Shown here piece after piece: positions 17,411 through 26,423 of a stretch of 51,905 nucleotides of DNA (the first letter of the stretch is position 1; every line of letters starts with the position of its first letter). Below the pieces are notes generated by a model. That model searched no databases. It was not told where the DNA came from and saw only the letters and a list, made by a program, of their open reading frames with translations. This stretch comes from Mariniphaga sp. (GTDB lineage: Bacteria; Bacteroidota; Bacteroidia; Bacteroidales; Prolixibacteraceae): contig JAHYIT010000021.1 of NCBI GenBank assembly GCA_019429205.1, positions 1 to 51,905 of the forward strand, given 5' to 3'. The position numbers and the translations under genes were made by a program.

Positions 17411-19048
17411 TTAATCGGATTCATCTTTGGTTTTTATCAAAAAATTGAAATCGAGCGAATATCTACGGGTTAAAGGATCAAGAAATTCAAAGGAAATATT
17501 GTTCATTCCACGTTGTCTTATCTCGTAAACCGTATCTATTTTAAAACCCATATCCAGTATTTCATCATGCTTCCTTTCATTGGTATAAACCCACGTTCCG
17601 GGTTTTTCCATCGCTTCGTACAATTGCTCCCAGGCAGCAATATTCCGCACCGAATCTTTCGCGTTAAAAAACAGTTCGTACTCTTCCAAATCAAAATTGT
17701 ACAATGTTTTTTCAGCAGAATCATGGGCTTCAAAATATTCCAACGCCTGTGTGTGACCCTGGTAGGTAAAAAGAAACGGAATAACCTGTGTATTCAAAAA
17801 CAGGTTAAAAAAAGCGGTAACCACCACGGTTGAAAACAGCAGCCGGTTCCAGCGATCCCGGTCAATTACTATATACAGACCCGACAAAACCACTATTCCG
17901 GCTAAAAACAAAACAGGAACAATAAAATCTGAAACCAGAATATAATAGCCCGAAATAAAAAGTAAAGCGCAAATTAAAAGCAGCATTAAGATTTGAGAAT
18001 AGATGAGCCGGTTTGTTAAAAATGAAGGCCAAAGCAAATAATATTTCATTCTTCCGGCAGCAACAACTGCCAGCAACGGAACAAACATCATCAAATAATT
18101 GGGCGCTTTGCCGCGGGCAATACTGTACACCACAAACAAAACCAACACGCTGCAAAAAATGGAAATGCCCATTTTATTGGGTTTCGGTGCATAAAACCAA
18201 CTGATGATTTCGCCCCCAAGCGCCGAAAGGAAAATGATGGTCCAGGGCAAAAATGCCCAAAGAAGATTGTACAAATAATAAAACGGGTCGGTGCTGGTAC
18301 CAACAAATTCGCCGGTTACCCTCCCCAGGTTGTTATCGATAAAATAAAACCGTAGTCCTTCGGCGCCAAAACTTTGCCACAAATGGTAAAGTGAAGGAGA
18401 AATGATGACCAGAACCCAAAGAATCCCCAAAATCCATTTGGGATGAAACAACTGCCTGAAATCTTTTTTTAATATCAAATAAATAAGCACAAAAAAGAAA
18501 GGCAAAATTGCGCCAACCGGACCTTTGGTGAGCATAGCCAGCCCAATTCCAACAAATCCCAAAACAAAATGCTGCCATTTCTTTTTTTCCAGATATTCGG
18601 CCAGTTGCCAGATGGCCAGAACCACGGCAGCCTGTAAAACCGTGTCGGTATGAAAATCGAATAAATAGAGGAAAAACATTTGCGAAGTTCCGGCGATCAA
18701 CGCGGCCAGTTTTCCCGACAATTCGGAGTAAATGAGCTTTCCCAGCCGGTACGTAAAATAGATGCCGCTAACACCGAAAAGAAACGGGAACAGTTTGAAC
18801 GCCCAGTTTGTGTTTCCAAACAATTGTATTCCCGAACCAGCCAGCCAGAAAAACAGATGCGGCTTCTGGTCATAAGGTTCGCCGTTGATTTTCAGGTTCA
18901 GCCAATCGCCCGATTCCACCATTTGTCGCGAGATGGCAGCATACAAACCAGAGTCGCCGGTCAGGTCAATAAACAACCCGAAAAACCAGGCCAGAAATAC
19001 CAGTAAAAATGCGAGGCTCCAAAAAGTATATAATAAAATCCGATTCAA
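17411..19048 (-). CDS. ArnT/PMT-family glycosyltransferase (family 39)
   Basis: Encodes 545 residues with about twelve membrane segments. The catalytic first loop LTGDSGLYAAISRQMVESGD contains the conserved Asp, and KINGEPYDQKPHLFFWLAGS has the KPHLFFWL block seen in ArnT, which adds aminoarabinose to lipid A, and in protein mannosyltransferases. The last 120 residues are a soluble domain. The start is a TTG codon at 19048 (reading LNRILLYTFWSLAFLL as the first membrane segment), since no ATG or GTG is found in frame upstream of the catalytic loop. It is first in the run 19048 to 14750 and so probably shares a transcript with the DPM1-like and GT-C genes. Confidence 0.9.
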   Translation of the reverse strand: MNRILLYTFWSLAFLLVFLAWFFGLFIDLTGDSGLYAAISRQMVESGDWLNLKINGEPYDQKPHLFFWLAGSGIQLFGNTNWAFKLFPFLFGVSGIYFTYRLGKLIYSELSGKLAALIAGTSQMFFLYLFDFHTDTVLQAAVVLAIWQLAEYLEKKKWQHFVLGFVGIGLAMLTKGPVGAILPFFFVLIYLILKKDFRQLFHPKWILGILWVLVIISPSLYHLWQSFGAEGLRFYFIDNNLGRVTGEFVGTSTDPFYYLYNLLWAFLPWTIIFLSALGGEIISWFYAPKPNKMGISIFCSVLVLFVVYSIARGKAPNYLMMFVPLLAVVAAGRMKYYLLWPSFLTNRLIYSQILMLLLICALLFISGYYILVSDFIVPVLFLAGIVVLSGLYIVIDRDRWNRLLFSTVVVTAFFNLFLNTQVIPFLFTYQGHTQALEYFEAHDSAEKTLYNFDLEEYELFFNAKDSVRNIAAWEQLYEAMEKPGTWVYTNERKHDEILDMGFKIDTVYEIRQRGMNNISFEFLDPLTRRYSLDFNFLIKTKDESD

Positions 19049-19098
19049 ACGTTATTTCTTTTAAAAGGGCAAAATAAAGAGATTTAAGCATTAATCAT

Positions 19099-19106
19099 TA
19101 AATTTG
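19099..19106 (+). promoter_or_regulatory. Putative -7 element TAAATTTG
   Basis: Exact TAnnTTTG match 68 bp upstream of the coaD start, in the divergent spacer 19049-19174. Confidence 0.4.
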
Positions 19107-19174
19107 TCCATATAAAAAAATGAGTTATGCCAACAATTTCAATGTTTTTGGGAATTACAAGATAATTTATACCA

Positions 19175-19651
19175 ATGAAAATAGCCATATTTCCAGGGTC
19201 TTTCGATCCATTTACAATAGGCCACGAATCCATCCTTCGGCGTGCCATTCCCATGTTCGATAAAATAATTGTGATGATTGGGTTCAACGCCAACAAAAAA
19301 TCATTCTTCTCGCTGGAAAAGCGCCTGAAATGGATTAACCAGATTTTTGAAAACGTTGAAAAAGTAGAGGTTCGCGTACACGAAGGCCTGACTGTAGATT
19401 TTTGTAAGGAAGTTGGCGCCCGTTACATTTTAAGGGGTTTGCGCACTTCGGCTGATTTTGAATATGAGCGGGCCATTGCACAGGTGAATAAAAAAATGCA
19501 TCCTGAAATTGAAACTGTATTTCTGCTTACTTTGCCGGAACACACCCCGATAAATGCCACTATCATCCGCGATATTGTTTTTCACGGCGGAGATGCCAGC
19601 ATGTTTCTGCCGAAAGGACTTGATATGAATGAGTTTAAAACTGAAAAATAA
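19175..19651 (+). CDS. coaD: Phosphopantetheine adenylyltransferase
   Basis: Encodes 158 residues, the usual length for CoaD, which transfers AMP to 4'-phosphopantetheine in coenzyme A synthesis. Key blocks are FPGSFDPFTIGHESIL (the nucleotidylyltransferase HxGH-type motif, here TIGH), MIGFNANKKSFFSLEKR, RYILRGLRTSADFEYE, and HTPINATIIRDIV near the end. It is followed after 14 bp by a secreted thioredoxin-like protein on the same strand. It marks the change from accessory to housekeeping genes. Confidence 0.97.
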   Translation: MKIAIFPGSFDPFTIGHESILRRAIPMFDKIIVMIGFNANKKSFFSLEKRLKWINQIFENVEKVEVRVHEGLTVDFCKEVGARYILRGLRTSADFEYERAIAQVNKKMHPEIETVFLLTLPEHTPINATIIRDIVFHGGDASMFLPKGLDMNEFKTEK

Positions 19652-19665
19652 CGAATAAATTTTGA

Positions 19666-21087
19666 ATGGTTAAACGGGTTCTTTCAGCTTTAATTATATT
19701 GTTCGTTTCGTGGTCTTCAGTTGCCACCAAAATTGAAGGCAAACACAAGGAATATGCCGGAAAGAAACTTGATTTTTTTCGGTTTTCCGATCCGGTTACG
19801 CAGGAAAAAATATACGTTTTCTCGCTAGAACCAGACAGGGAAGGAAATTTTTCAACAGAGGTAAAAGTGGACCAAACCACATTTTTTTTCAGTGATTTTG
19901 GTATTTATCGCGGCATGTTATTTCTGGAACCGGGCAAAACCATTCATTTGTTGTTGCCACCTTTTCGCGAAAAATCGTTTGCCGACAGCAAAAATCCCTA
20001 TTTCAAACCGGTTCAATTTTGGTTTTCAACAGAAGGAGGAAATGAGCTAAACAATGTGGTTTCTGAATTCGATGCTCAGTTAAACCAGCTTTCCGACAGG
20101 TTTTTCGACCAGCTTTATTTTTCCCGGTCAAAAAGTACATTCGATTCAATAAGTCAGATTCTGGAAAACCATTTTGGCAGCCAAAACCACCCAACATTCA
20201 ATCAGCACAAAAAACTGAAAACAAAAGCACTGGAAGCCGATGCATACAGATTGACACCCGAAAAAGTTTCGGAAGAATTATCGGCAACCGGACACGAATT
20301 TTGGAATCATCCGGCTTTTATCGAATTGTTTGAAAAAACCTTTACCAATAAACTAAGCTTTGAAGTTCGTTCAAACACCGGAACAGAAATCCGGCAGGCC
20401 ATTTCTTCCGGGAATTTTCCATTTTTCAGAAATATGCTGAAAGAAAAGTATAAAATTTCGGGGCCGGTTTCTGACCTGGCCCTGCTAAAAATGCTGCATG
20501 ATGCTTATTATTCAGGCGATTTTTCGCAAAATGATATTTTAAGTTTGGTGAATTCAGCCACATTCCGGCAAAATGCTGATTTATTCATCCGTGAAACTTC
20601 AAAAAATATTTTTGAAAAGCTGGAATTTCTTAGAAAAGGGACCCTGGCTCCGGCAATTTGCCTTAAAAACACCGATGGCCACCATGTTTGCAGCAACAAA
20701 ACTTCTGACGGAGAAAAAAAATTCAAATACCTGATTTATGCTGATACAGAAATGATTGTTTGCCGCGAACACCTGAAATACCTCACCCGAACCAAAGAGC
20801 AGTTTCAGAAGTACCTCGAAATAATTGTTGTGTTGCGCAAAACCGACCTCATTGAAATGAAAATATTTTTGGATAAGGAAAACATCCCCGGAATTCATCT
20901 GGTGGATGAAAACAGCAAATTCATTGAAAAGTACAGAATAAAATCGTTCCCCACCTGTTTTTTGCTGAACGAAAACCACGAAGTTGTTTTTCAGCAGGCC
21001 AAAGCACCGCTCGACGGATTTGAACAGCAGTTTGGAACTTTTCTCAGGCAGGAACTTTTTGAACGCCAGCGAAATCAGTCGCAGTAA
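19666..21087 (+). CDS. Exported protein with degenerate thioredoxin-like C-terminal domain
   Basis: Encodes 473 residues with an N-terminal signal sequence (VLSALIILFVSWSSVATK). The first 320 residues are mixed alpha/beta with no recognised domain; the DFFRFSDPVTQEKIYVFSLE strand pattern recalls the DUF4369-like N-terminal part of Bacteroidota TlpA proteins. Residues 330-470 resemble a thioredoxin fold: LAPAICLKNTDGHHVCSNK, a long strand-helix unit, then YRIKSFPTCFLLNENHEVVF with the cis-Pro region. There is no CxxC; only a lone Cys in MIVCREHLKYL sits near that position, so it is probably not a disulphide reductase. It may be co-transcribed with coaD. Its stop overlaps the stop of the convergent NUDIX gene by 13 bp. 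Function unknown. Confidence 0.8.
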   Translation: MVKRVLSALIILFVSWSSVATKIEGKHKEYAGKKLDFFRFSDPVTQEKIYVFSLEPDREGNFSTEVKVDQTTFFFSDFGIYRGMLFLEPGKTIHLLLPPFREKSFADSKNPYFKPVQFWFSTEGGNELNNVVSEFDAQLNQLSDRFFDQLYFSRSKSTFDSISQILENHFGSQNHPTFNQHKKLKTKALEADAYRLTPEKVSEELSATGHEFWNHPAFIELFEKTFTNKLSFEVRSNTGTEIRQAISSGNFPFFRNMLKEKYKISGPVSDLALLKMLHDAYYSGDFSQNDILSLVNSATFRQNADLFIRETSKNIFEKLEFLRKGTLAPAICLKNTDGHHVCSNKTSDGEKKFKYLIYADTEMIVCREHLKYLTRTKEQFQKYLEIIVVLRKTDLIEMKIFLDKENIPGIHLVDENSKFIEKYRIKSFPTCFLLNENHEVVFQQAKAPLDGFEQQFGTFLRQELFERQRNQSQ

Positions 21088-21704
21088 AGCAGAATAATCT
21101 GTCTCAGGTTTTTATAAGTATTTTCAAGCACTTCATCCAGTTCATTTTTTCGGAACCATTTTACTTCTGTAATTCCCTCTTCCAGTTGCGGGGCAATTTC
21201 ATCAGTTCCCTTGTAAATCATTTCAAACCAAAATGTTTCTTTAAAAATCCACTTCCCTTTTGTTTTGGAATACGGCGATTGATAAATATGAAATGTTGAC
21301 TGCAGTTGTTTTTCAATTCTTTGGCCTGAAATTCCACATTCTTCGGAAACTTCGCGCAGGGCAGCATCAGGAGGGGTTTCACCTTTATCAATCTTCCCCT
21401 TGGGCAGATCCCATTTTCCGTTTCTAAAAATAAACAGTATTCGGTCATTCGATTTTACCACGCCGCCGGCAGCCGGAACTTCGAGAAAAACCGATCGGAA
21501 AAGCTGAAAAAAATGGACGGGATTCGGGTGAACAAGCGTAACTTGCTCTGAATTTTGGGTAATAAAATCAGCAAACCAGTTATGAATTTCATCCACACTG
21601 GCATGTTCTTCAAATTTTACCACGAGGTTATTTTTTTTCAAATTAACAGAAGAGCAAATTTCAATCAACCGGTCATTCAGAAAAACTTTATACATTTGTT
21701 TCAT
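21075..21704 (-). CDS. NUDIX hydrolase
   Basis: Encodes about 209 residues from ATG 21704. The Nudix box GKIDKGETPPDAALREVSEECGI fits GX5EX7REUXEEXGU, with the glutamates that bind the metal and the diphosphate substrate. The first 65 residues form a separate small N-terminal region (MKQMYKVFLNDRLIEICSSV) of unknown role, seen in Bacteroidota Nudix proteins. I rejected an upstream in-frame ATG at 21752, because it would overlap the divergent pyrE start. Only 33 bp separate the two divergent starts. The substrate cannot be predicted from the motif alone. Confidence 0.93.
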   Translation of the reverse strand: MKQMYKVFLNDRLIEICSSVNLKKNNLVVKFEEHASVDEIHNWFADFITQNSEQVTLVHPNPVHFFQLFRSVFLEVPAAGGVVKSNDRILFIFRNGKWDLPKGKIDKGETPPDAALREVSEECGISGQRIEKQLQSTFHIYQSPYSKTKGKWIFKETFWFEMIYKGTDEIAPQLEEGITEVKWFRKNELDEVLENTYKNLRQIILLYCD

Positions 21705-21737
21705 TATAAAAATTACTCGTTTTAAATACGTCAGATC

Positions 21738-22373
21738 ATGGAACGAACACAAATTGAAGTTACAAAAAAACTGCTCGAAATTGATACCATCAAAATTCAG
21801 CCTTCAAGTCCGTTTACATGGGCCTCGGGTTGGAAATCGCCTATATACTGCGACAACCGTAAAATTTTGTCGTTTCCCGAAACCCGTTCGTTTATCCGCG
21901 ACAAATTTGTGGAAATTATTCAAAATAAATACCCGCAGGCCGAAGTAATTGCCGGAGTGGCCACAGGAGCCATTGCTCACGGGGTGTTGGTTGCAGATAA
22001 ATTAGGATTGCCGTTTATTTACATTCGGTCGAAACCAAAAGGCCACGGCCTGGAAAACCTGATTGAAGGCGATCTGAAACCGGGTCAAAAAGTGGTGGTA
22101 ATTGAAGATTTGGTTTCAACCGGAGAAAGCAGCCTGAAAGCAGCCGAAGCAGTTAATAATTTCGGCGGAAATGTGATTGGAATGCTTTCTATTTTTACTT
22201 ACAACTTCGATATTGCCAAAGAAAAATTCAAAAAAGCGAATATTGAACTGACTCCACTCAGCCGCTACCAGGTTTTGATTGACACGGCACTTGAAACCGG
22301 CGAAATCTCAAAAGACCAGATTGAAACCTTAATGGAGTGGCGCGAAGATCCGGCAAACTGGGGGAAAAAATAA
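21738..22373 (+). CDS. pyrE: Orotate phosphoribosyltransferase
   Basis: Encodes 211 residues. It joins orotate and PRPP to give OMP in pyrimidine synthesis. The PRPP-binding loop is KVVVIEDLVSTGESSLKA. The N-terminal FTWASGWKSPIYCDNRK and the IRSKPKGHGLENLIEGDL block carry the catalytic Lys/His region typical of PyrE. The SRPBCC protein starts 3 bp after its stop and is probably co-transcribed. Confidence 0.96.
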   Translation: MERTQIEVTKKLLEIDTIKIQPSSPFTWASGWKSPIYCDNRKILSFPETRSFIRDKFVEIIQNKYPQAEVIAGVATGAIAHGVLVADKLGLPFIYIRSKPKGHGLENLIEGDLKPGQKVVVIEDLVSTGESSLKAAEAVNNFGGNVIGMLSIFTYNFDIAKEKFKKANIELTPLSRYQVLIDTALETGEISKDQIETLMEWREDPANWGKK

Positions 22374-22376
22374 ACT

Positions 22377-22826
22377 ATGAGCATCCACAAATACGTTAGC
22401 GAAGTTAAGCTTGTCGATCACAACCAGCAGATTGTTTTCGACTACCTGTCCAATTTCGAAAACCTTTCGGAATACCTGAATTCGGGATTAATTGAAAAAA
22501 TCACCAAACAAATTCCACAGGTAAAAATCAGCAATTTCGAAAGTGACCGCGATTCATGCCGGTTTAATATTACCGGTTTTGGCCTGGCAAAAATAAGGAT
22601 TGTAAATCGGGAGCCACACAAAACCATTAAAGTGGAAAGTTCGGGCGGATTGCCTTTAAGCATTACATTCTGGATTCAATTGATGCCCGTTTCGGCATTT
22701 CAAACCAAAATGCGGTTAACACTTCACGCCGATTTGAACATGATGATGAAAATGGTAGCTGGCAACAAACTGGAAGAAGGCATCAACCAATTTGCTGAAA
22801 CCCTGAAAAATCTGCCATACAAATAA
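22377..22826 (+). CDS. SRPBCC-fold protein
   Basis: Encodes 149 residues with the helix-grip pattern of the START/SRPBCC superfamily: an opening strand (KYVSEVKLVDHNQQIVFDYL), then SNFENLSEYLNS, a set of antiparallel strands, and a long C-terminal helix (LEEGINQFAETLKNLPYK). Such proteins bind hydrophobic ligands or act as cyclases and chaperones. It lies immediately after pyrE, an arrangement that suggests shared transcription but not a shared pathway. No catalytic residues are evident. Confidence 0.8.
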   Translation: MSIHKYVSEVKLVDHNQQIVFDYLSNFENLSEYLNSGLIEKITKQIPQVKISNFESDRDSCRFNITGFGLAKIRIVNREPHKTIKVESSGGLPLSITFWIQLMPVSAFQTKMRLTLHADLNMMMKMVAGNKLEEGINQFAETLKNLPYK

Positions 22827-22840
22827 TTCTCAGGTTTTTT

Positions 22841-23584
22841 TCAAATAACAAATTCAACCTCTTTGAACATATAAGCAGATTGTTTTCCTGACCGATCCTC
22901 CAGAATCAGTTGTCCAAATTCACCGGTTCCTAAAATTCGTGCCTCAAAACTTTTGTCATTCTTTTTGAAAACAGCCCACTCGTTTATTCTGAACAAATTC
23001 TCATGATAAGTTTCATCTATTTCGGCAATGCATCCGGTTTCCAGCTTTTGATACCACTTCATTAAAATTTCCCTGAGTTGAAGTGCCATTTCTTTAACTT
23101 TGAAATCTTTACCTGTTATTAACTTCAGCGAAACCGGATTGGGTAATTCCGGGGAAAACTTTATCTGGTTCAGATTTAGTCCAATACCTGCCACAGCCGA
23201 ATGAAACTGATTCCCTAAAATGGAAGTTTCGATTAAAATTCCTGCAATTTTCCTTTTTTTCACAAAAATATCGTTGGGCCACTTAACGGAAACTTCCTGA
23301 GTGTGATCCCTGAGCAAATCAACCAGTGCAAGGCTTGTAATTTTCGATAAATAAAACTGCTTTCCCGGCGGAAGAAATGCCGGAAACAAAACGATGCTTG
23401 TCAGCAGGTTTTTACCCGGAGCACTTTCCCAGGTATTTCCGCGCTGCCCTCTGCCATTTTTCTGATAATGTGACAGCACAACACTGCCATTTAGCGCCTT
23501 GCCATCAGTTATAAGCCCATTGGCATAGTTGTTGGTTGAATCGGTTTCGTTTAAAACTATTAGATTTTTATTTTCTGCCTGCAT
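22841..23584 (-). CDS. birA: Biotin-[acetyl-CoA-carboxylase] ligase
   Basis: Encodes about 247 residues from ATG 23584 (MQAENKNLIVLNETDSTNNY). It attaches biotin to the carrier domain of acetyl-CoA carboxylase. The biotin/ATP motifs are intact: TDSTNNYA, GRGQRGNTWESAPGKNL, VKWPNDIFVKKRKIAGILIE and AGIGLNLNQ. It has no N-terminal winged-helix domain, so it is a monofunctional (non-repressor) BirA. The open frame extends to 23665 but the extra 27 residues lack similarity to the family, so I use the internal ATG. Confidence 0.94.
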   Translation of the reverse strand: MQAENKNLIVLNETDSTNNYANGLITDGKALNGSVVLSHYQKNGRGQRGNTWESAPGKNLLTSIVLFPAFLPPGKQFYLSKITSLALVDLLRDHTQEVSVKWPNDIFVKKRKIAGILIETSILGNQFHSAVAGIGLNLNQIKFSPELPNPVSLKLITGKDFKVKEMALQLREILMKWYQKLETGCIAEIDETYHENLFRINEWAVFKKNDKSFEARILGTGEFGQLILEDRSGKQSAYMFKEVEFVI

Positions 23585-23714
23585 TTTTATTTGTTGTTGA
23601 AACTTTGTTTCATTATAATGGTTATTTATGACACAAAGTTGTAATTTTTTTTTTGCAAACTGCAAATCAGCAACGTAAATGGAAAATTCAAATTAGAAGT
23701 AAGGCAAAAAATAT

Positions 23715-23722
23715 ATCTTTGC
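23715..23722 (+). promoter_or_regulatory. Putative -7 element TATCTTTG
   Basis: Exact TAnnTTTG match 17 bp upstream of the rsfS start. It is placed to drive the whole rsfS-ftsH-DUF2007-cdsA-psd-pssA operon. Confidence 0.55.
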
Positions 23723-23739
23723 AGGGTTAAAAGTTATTT

Positions 23740-24111
23740 ATGAATAAAAACAAAGAAATTACAGAAAAACTAAAAGAAGCAATCCTTGAAGGAATCAGAA
23801 AAATAAAAGGAAAAGAGATAACTATAATTGATTTAAATACAATACAATATACTGAGTGCGGTTATTTTATTATTTGCCACGGAACTTCAACCACGCAGGT
23901 AAGTTCCATAGCACAGTCGGTAGAAGAAACAGTGAAACTGGAAACAAAAGAAAATGCCTGGCATGTTGAAGGTTACAAAAACTCGATATGGGTTTTGCTC
24001 GATTACGGCGAAATTGTAGTTCATGTTTTTCACGAGCAGGCACGTAATTTTTACAACCTCGAAGGACTTTGGTCCGATGCAAAAATAATTAAAGAAGATT
24101 CAGAAAACTAG
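23740..24111 (+). CDS. rsfS: Ribosome silencing factor RsfS
   Basis: Encodes 123 residues, the size of the RsfS/Iojap family, which binds ribosomal protein uL14 and blocks subunit joining in starved cells. Motifs include ITIIDLNTIQYTECGYFIIC, HGTSTTQVSSIAQSVEE, WHVEGYKNSIWVLLDYGEIV and a VHVFHEQARNFYNLEGLW end, all characteristic. First gene of an operon; ftsH begins 9 bp after its stop. Confidence 0.95.
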   Translation: MNKNKEITEKLKEAILEGIRKIKGKEITIIDLNTIQYTECGYFIICHGTSTTQVSSIAQSVEETVKLETKENAWHVEGYKNSIWVLLDYGEIVVHVFHEQARNFYNLEGLWSDAKIIKEDSEN

Positions 24112-24120
24112 AAACGAAAT

Positions 24121-26199
24121 ATGGCAGAGATAAACAAAAATAAAAAGCAAACACCTCCCCCTCCCCCTAATAATCCATTTATGGGGAACAGCAAAAAAAC
24201 TGATAATAAAAATCCCAAAGGTCCAAAATTCAATGCTTACTGGGTTTACGGTCTCATTGCCGTTGTTTTTATTGGAGTTCAGTATTACCTGAGTACCAGC
24301 AGCAGCCCGGTTGAAACCAACTGGAGCGAAGTGAAATCGACCATGCTGGCCAATAACGACATTGAACGGATTGTTGTGGTCAATGAAAAAAAGGCTAACA
24401 TTTACATCAAAAAGAACAGCCTTCAAAAATATGAACCACAGTTTAACGAAACCTACTCCAAGCCGGCAGAAGATGGTCCGCATTTCACCTTTACCATTGG
24501 TTCGGTAGAAACTTTTGAACGTAACTTAAGGGAAGCACAGGAAAGTACTGCAGACGAAATTCTGCCTGAATACAAGGAAGAACGGAACTGGGCAGGAGAA
24601 CTTCTCTGGACGGTCGGTCCCTTCGTACTTATTATCCTTCTTTGGCTATGGATTTTCAGAAGGATGAGCCGTGGTGCAGGCGGAGGCGCAGGCGGAATTT
24701 TTAACGTGGGTAAATCGCAAGCCAAAATTTTCGACAAAGACCAAAAAGTAACCACCTCGTTTAAAGATGTAGCCGGGCTGGCAGAAGCCAAACAGGAAAT
24801 AGAAGAAATTGTGGAGTTCCTGAGAAACCCGGCAAAGTTTACCAAACTGGGCGGAAAAATTCCCAAAGGAGCCCTTTTGGTTGGGCCTCCCGGAACAGGA
24901 AAAACTTTACTTGCTCGTGCAGTGGCCGGCGAAGCCAGTGTTCCGTTCTTTTCCATGTCGGGTTCCGATTTTGTTGAAATGTTTGTGGGTGTTGGTGCAT
25001 CTCGAGTCCGTGATTTGTTCAAACAGGCCAAGGAAAAAGCACCCTGTATTATTTTTATTGATGAAATTGATGCCATTGGCCGTGCACGTGGAAAAAATTC
25101 CAATTTTGGCTCTAACGACGAGCGGGAAAACACACTCAACCAGTTGCTTACCGAAATGGACGGGTTCGACACAAACAGCGGGGTTATCATTCTGGCAGCC
25201 ACCAACCGGGCTGATGTGCTCGACCGCGCCCTGATGCGTGCCGGCCGTTTTGACCGACAGATTCATGTTGAACTGCCAGACCTGAAAGAACGTGCCGAAA
25301 TATTTAAAGTACACCTTCGCCCGCTAAAACTGGGCGACGATGTAAAAGTGGATTTTCTGGCCAAACAAACTCCCGGATTCTCTGGCGCCGACATTGCCAA
25401 CGTATGCAACGAATCAGCACTTATTGCCGCCCGGAAAACCAGGGAAGCCGTTACCAAACAGGATTTCCTTGATGCGGTTGACCGGATTATCGGCGGTTTG
25501 GAAAAAAAGAATAAAATTATTTCGAAAGACGAAAAGAAAACCATTGCATACCACGAAGCCGGCCACGCAACCATAAGCTGGTTGCTCGAACATGCGCATC
25601 CACTGGTTAAAGTAACTATTGTTCCACGCGGAAAAGCGCTGGGCGCAGCATGGTATCTGCCAGAAGAACGATCCATTACAACCAAGGATCAACTGCTTGA
25701 CGAAATGTGCTCGGCACTTGGAGGCAGGGCTGCCGAACAACTGATTTTCGGACGGGTCTCGTCCGGCGCTCAAAACGACCTGGAAAAAGTAACTAAACAA
25801 GCGTATGCCATGGTGAGCTACTTTGGAATGAGCGAGAAAGTTGGAAACGTAAGTTATTACGATTCCTCCGGGCAATCGGATTACGCCTTTACCAAACCGT
25901 ACAGTGAAAAAACTGCAGAGCTCATTGATGAAGAGGTGAAAATATTGATTGACGGCCAGTATCAACGGGCTAAAAAAGTTTTAGAAAAACATGCCGAAGG
26001 CCACCAAAAACTGGCTGAACAATTATTGGAGCGGGAGGTGATTTTCAGTGAAGACCTTGAACATATTTTTGGCAAGCGTCCCTGGGATAAAAAATTGTTA
26101 GAGAACGAAAACGGACAGGATCAAACGAAAAAAGAAGAATCTCCCGAAAAAACAGAGAACAAAGAAGAAAACACAGAAAGTAAACCTGTTTCAGCTTAA
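24121..26199 (+). CDS. ftsH: ATP-dependent zinc metalloprotease FtsH
   Basis: Encodes 692 residues, a membrane-bound AAA+ protease that degrades misfolded membrane proteins and short-lived regulators. It has a Pro-rich cytoplasmic start (PPPPPPNN), two membrane segments (about 40-58 and 161-180), Walker A GPPGTGKT at 255-262, Walker B IIFIDEID at 310-317, the second region of homology [20 protein letters not shown], and the zinc site HEAGH at 478-482. The Glu/Lys-rich C-terminal tail of about 40 residues is probably disordered. Second gene of the operon, after rsfS. Confidence 0.97.
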   Translation: MAEINKNKKQTPPPPPNNPFMGNSKKTDNKNPKGPKFNAYWVYGLIAVVFIGVQYYLSTSSSPVETNWSEVKSTMLANNDIERIVVVNEKKANIYIKKNSLQKYEPQFNETYSKPAEDGPHFTFTIGSVETFERNLREAQESTADEILPEYKEERNWAGELLWTVGPFVLIILLWLWIFRRMSRGAGGGAGGIFNVGKSQAKIFDKDQKVTTSFKDVAGLAEAKQEIEEIVEFLRNPAKFTKLGGKIPKGALLVGPPGTGKTLLARAVAGEASVPFFSMSGSDFVEMFVGVGASRVRDLFKQAKEKAPCIIFIDEIDAIGRARGKNSNFGSNDERENTLNQLLTEMDGFDTNSGVIILAATNRADVLDRALMRAGRFDRQIHVELPDLKERAEIFKVHLRPLKLGDDVKVDFLAKQTPGFSGADIANVCNESALIAARKTREAVTKQDFLDAVDRIIGGLEKKNKIISKDEKKTIAYHEAGHATISWLLEHAHPLVKVTIVPRGKALGAAWYLPEERSITTKDQLLDEMCSALGGRAAEQLIFGRVSSGAQNDLEKVTKQAYAMVSYFGMSEKVGNVSYYDSSGQSDYAFTKPYSEKTAELIDEEVKILIDGQYQRAKKVLEKHAEGHQKLAEQLLEREVIFSEDLEHIFGKRPWDKKLLENENGQDQTKKEESPEKTENKEENTESKPVSA

Positions 26200-26216
26200 A
26201 CCAATAAAATTTCATT

Positions 26217-26423
26217 ATGGAAAAAGGATGGAAAGATGTGTTCTTAACGGTACATGAATACAAAGCAACCATAGCCAAAGACATTCTCGAGAATGCCGGA
26301 CTGAAGGTTGTCATTATGAATCAACATGATACTGCTTACAAGTCGTTTGGAGATTACGTGGTTTATGTTGAAGAAAATGAAGAGCAAAAAGCGCTTGAAC
26401 TGTTAAAAGAATTAAAGCGTTGA
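26217..26423 (+). CDS. DUF2007-family small protein
   Basis: Encodes 68 residues. DVFLTVHEYKATIAKDILEN, KVVIMNQHDTAYKSFGDYVV and YVEENEEQKALELLKELK match the small DUF2007 (putative signal-transducing) family, a single ferredoxin-like fold. Its TGA stop overlaps the TTG start of cdsA by 4 bp (TTGA), which implies translational coupling. Function unknown. Confidence 0.88.
   Translation: MEKGWKDVFLTVHEYKATIAKDILENAGLKVVIMNQHDTAYKSFGDYVVYVEENEEQKALELLKELKR

Noticed and set aside
24453-25205. A 250-codon open frame antisense to ftsH
   Set aside because: It lies entirely within the ftsH AAA domain and has Ser/Pro-rich, low-information protein sequence typical of a shadow frame.
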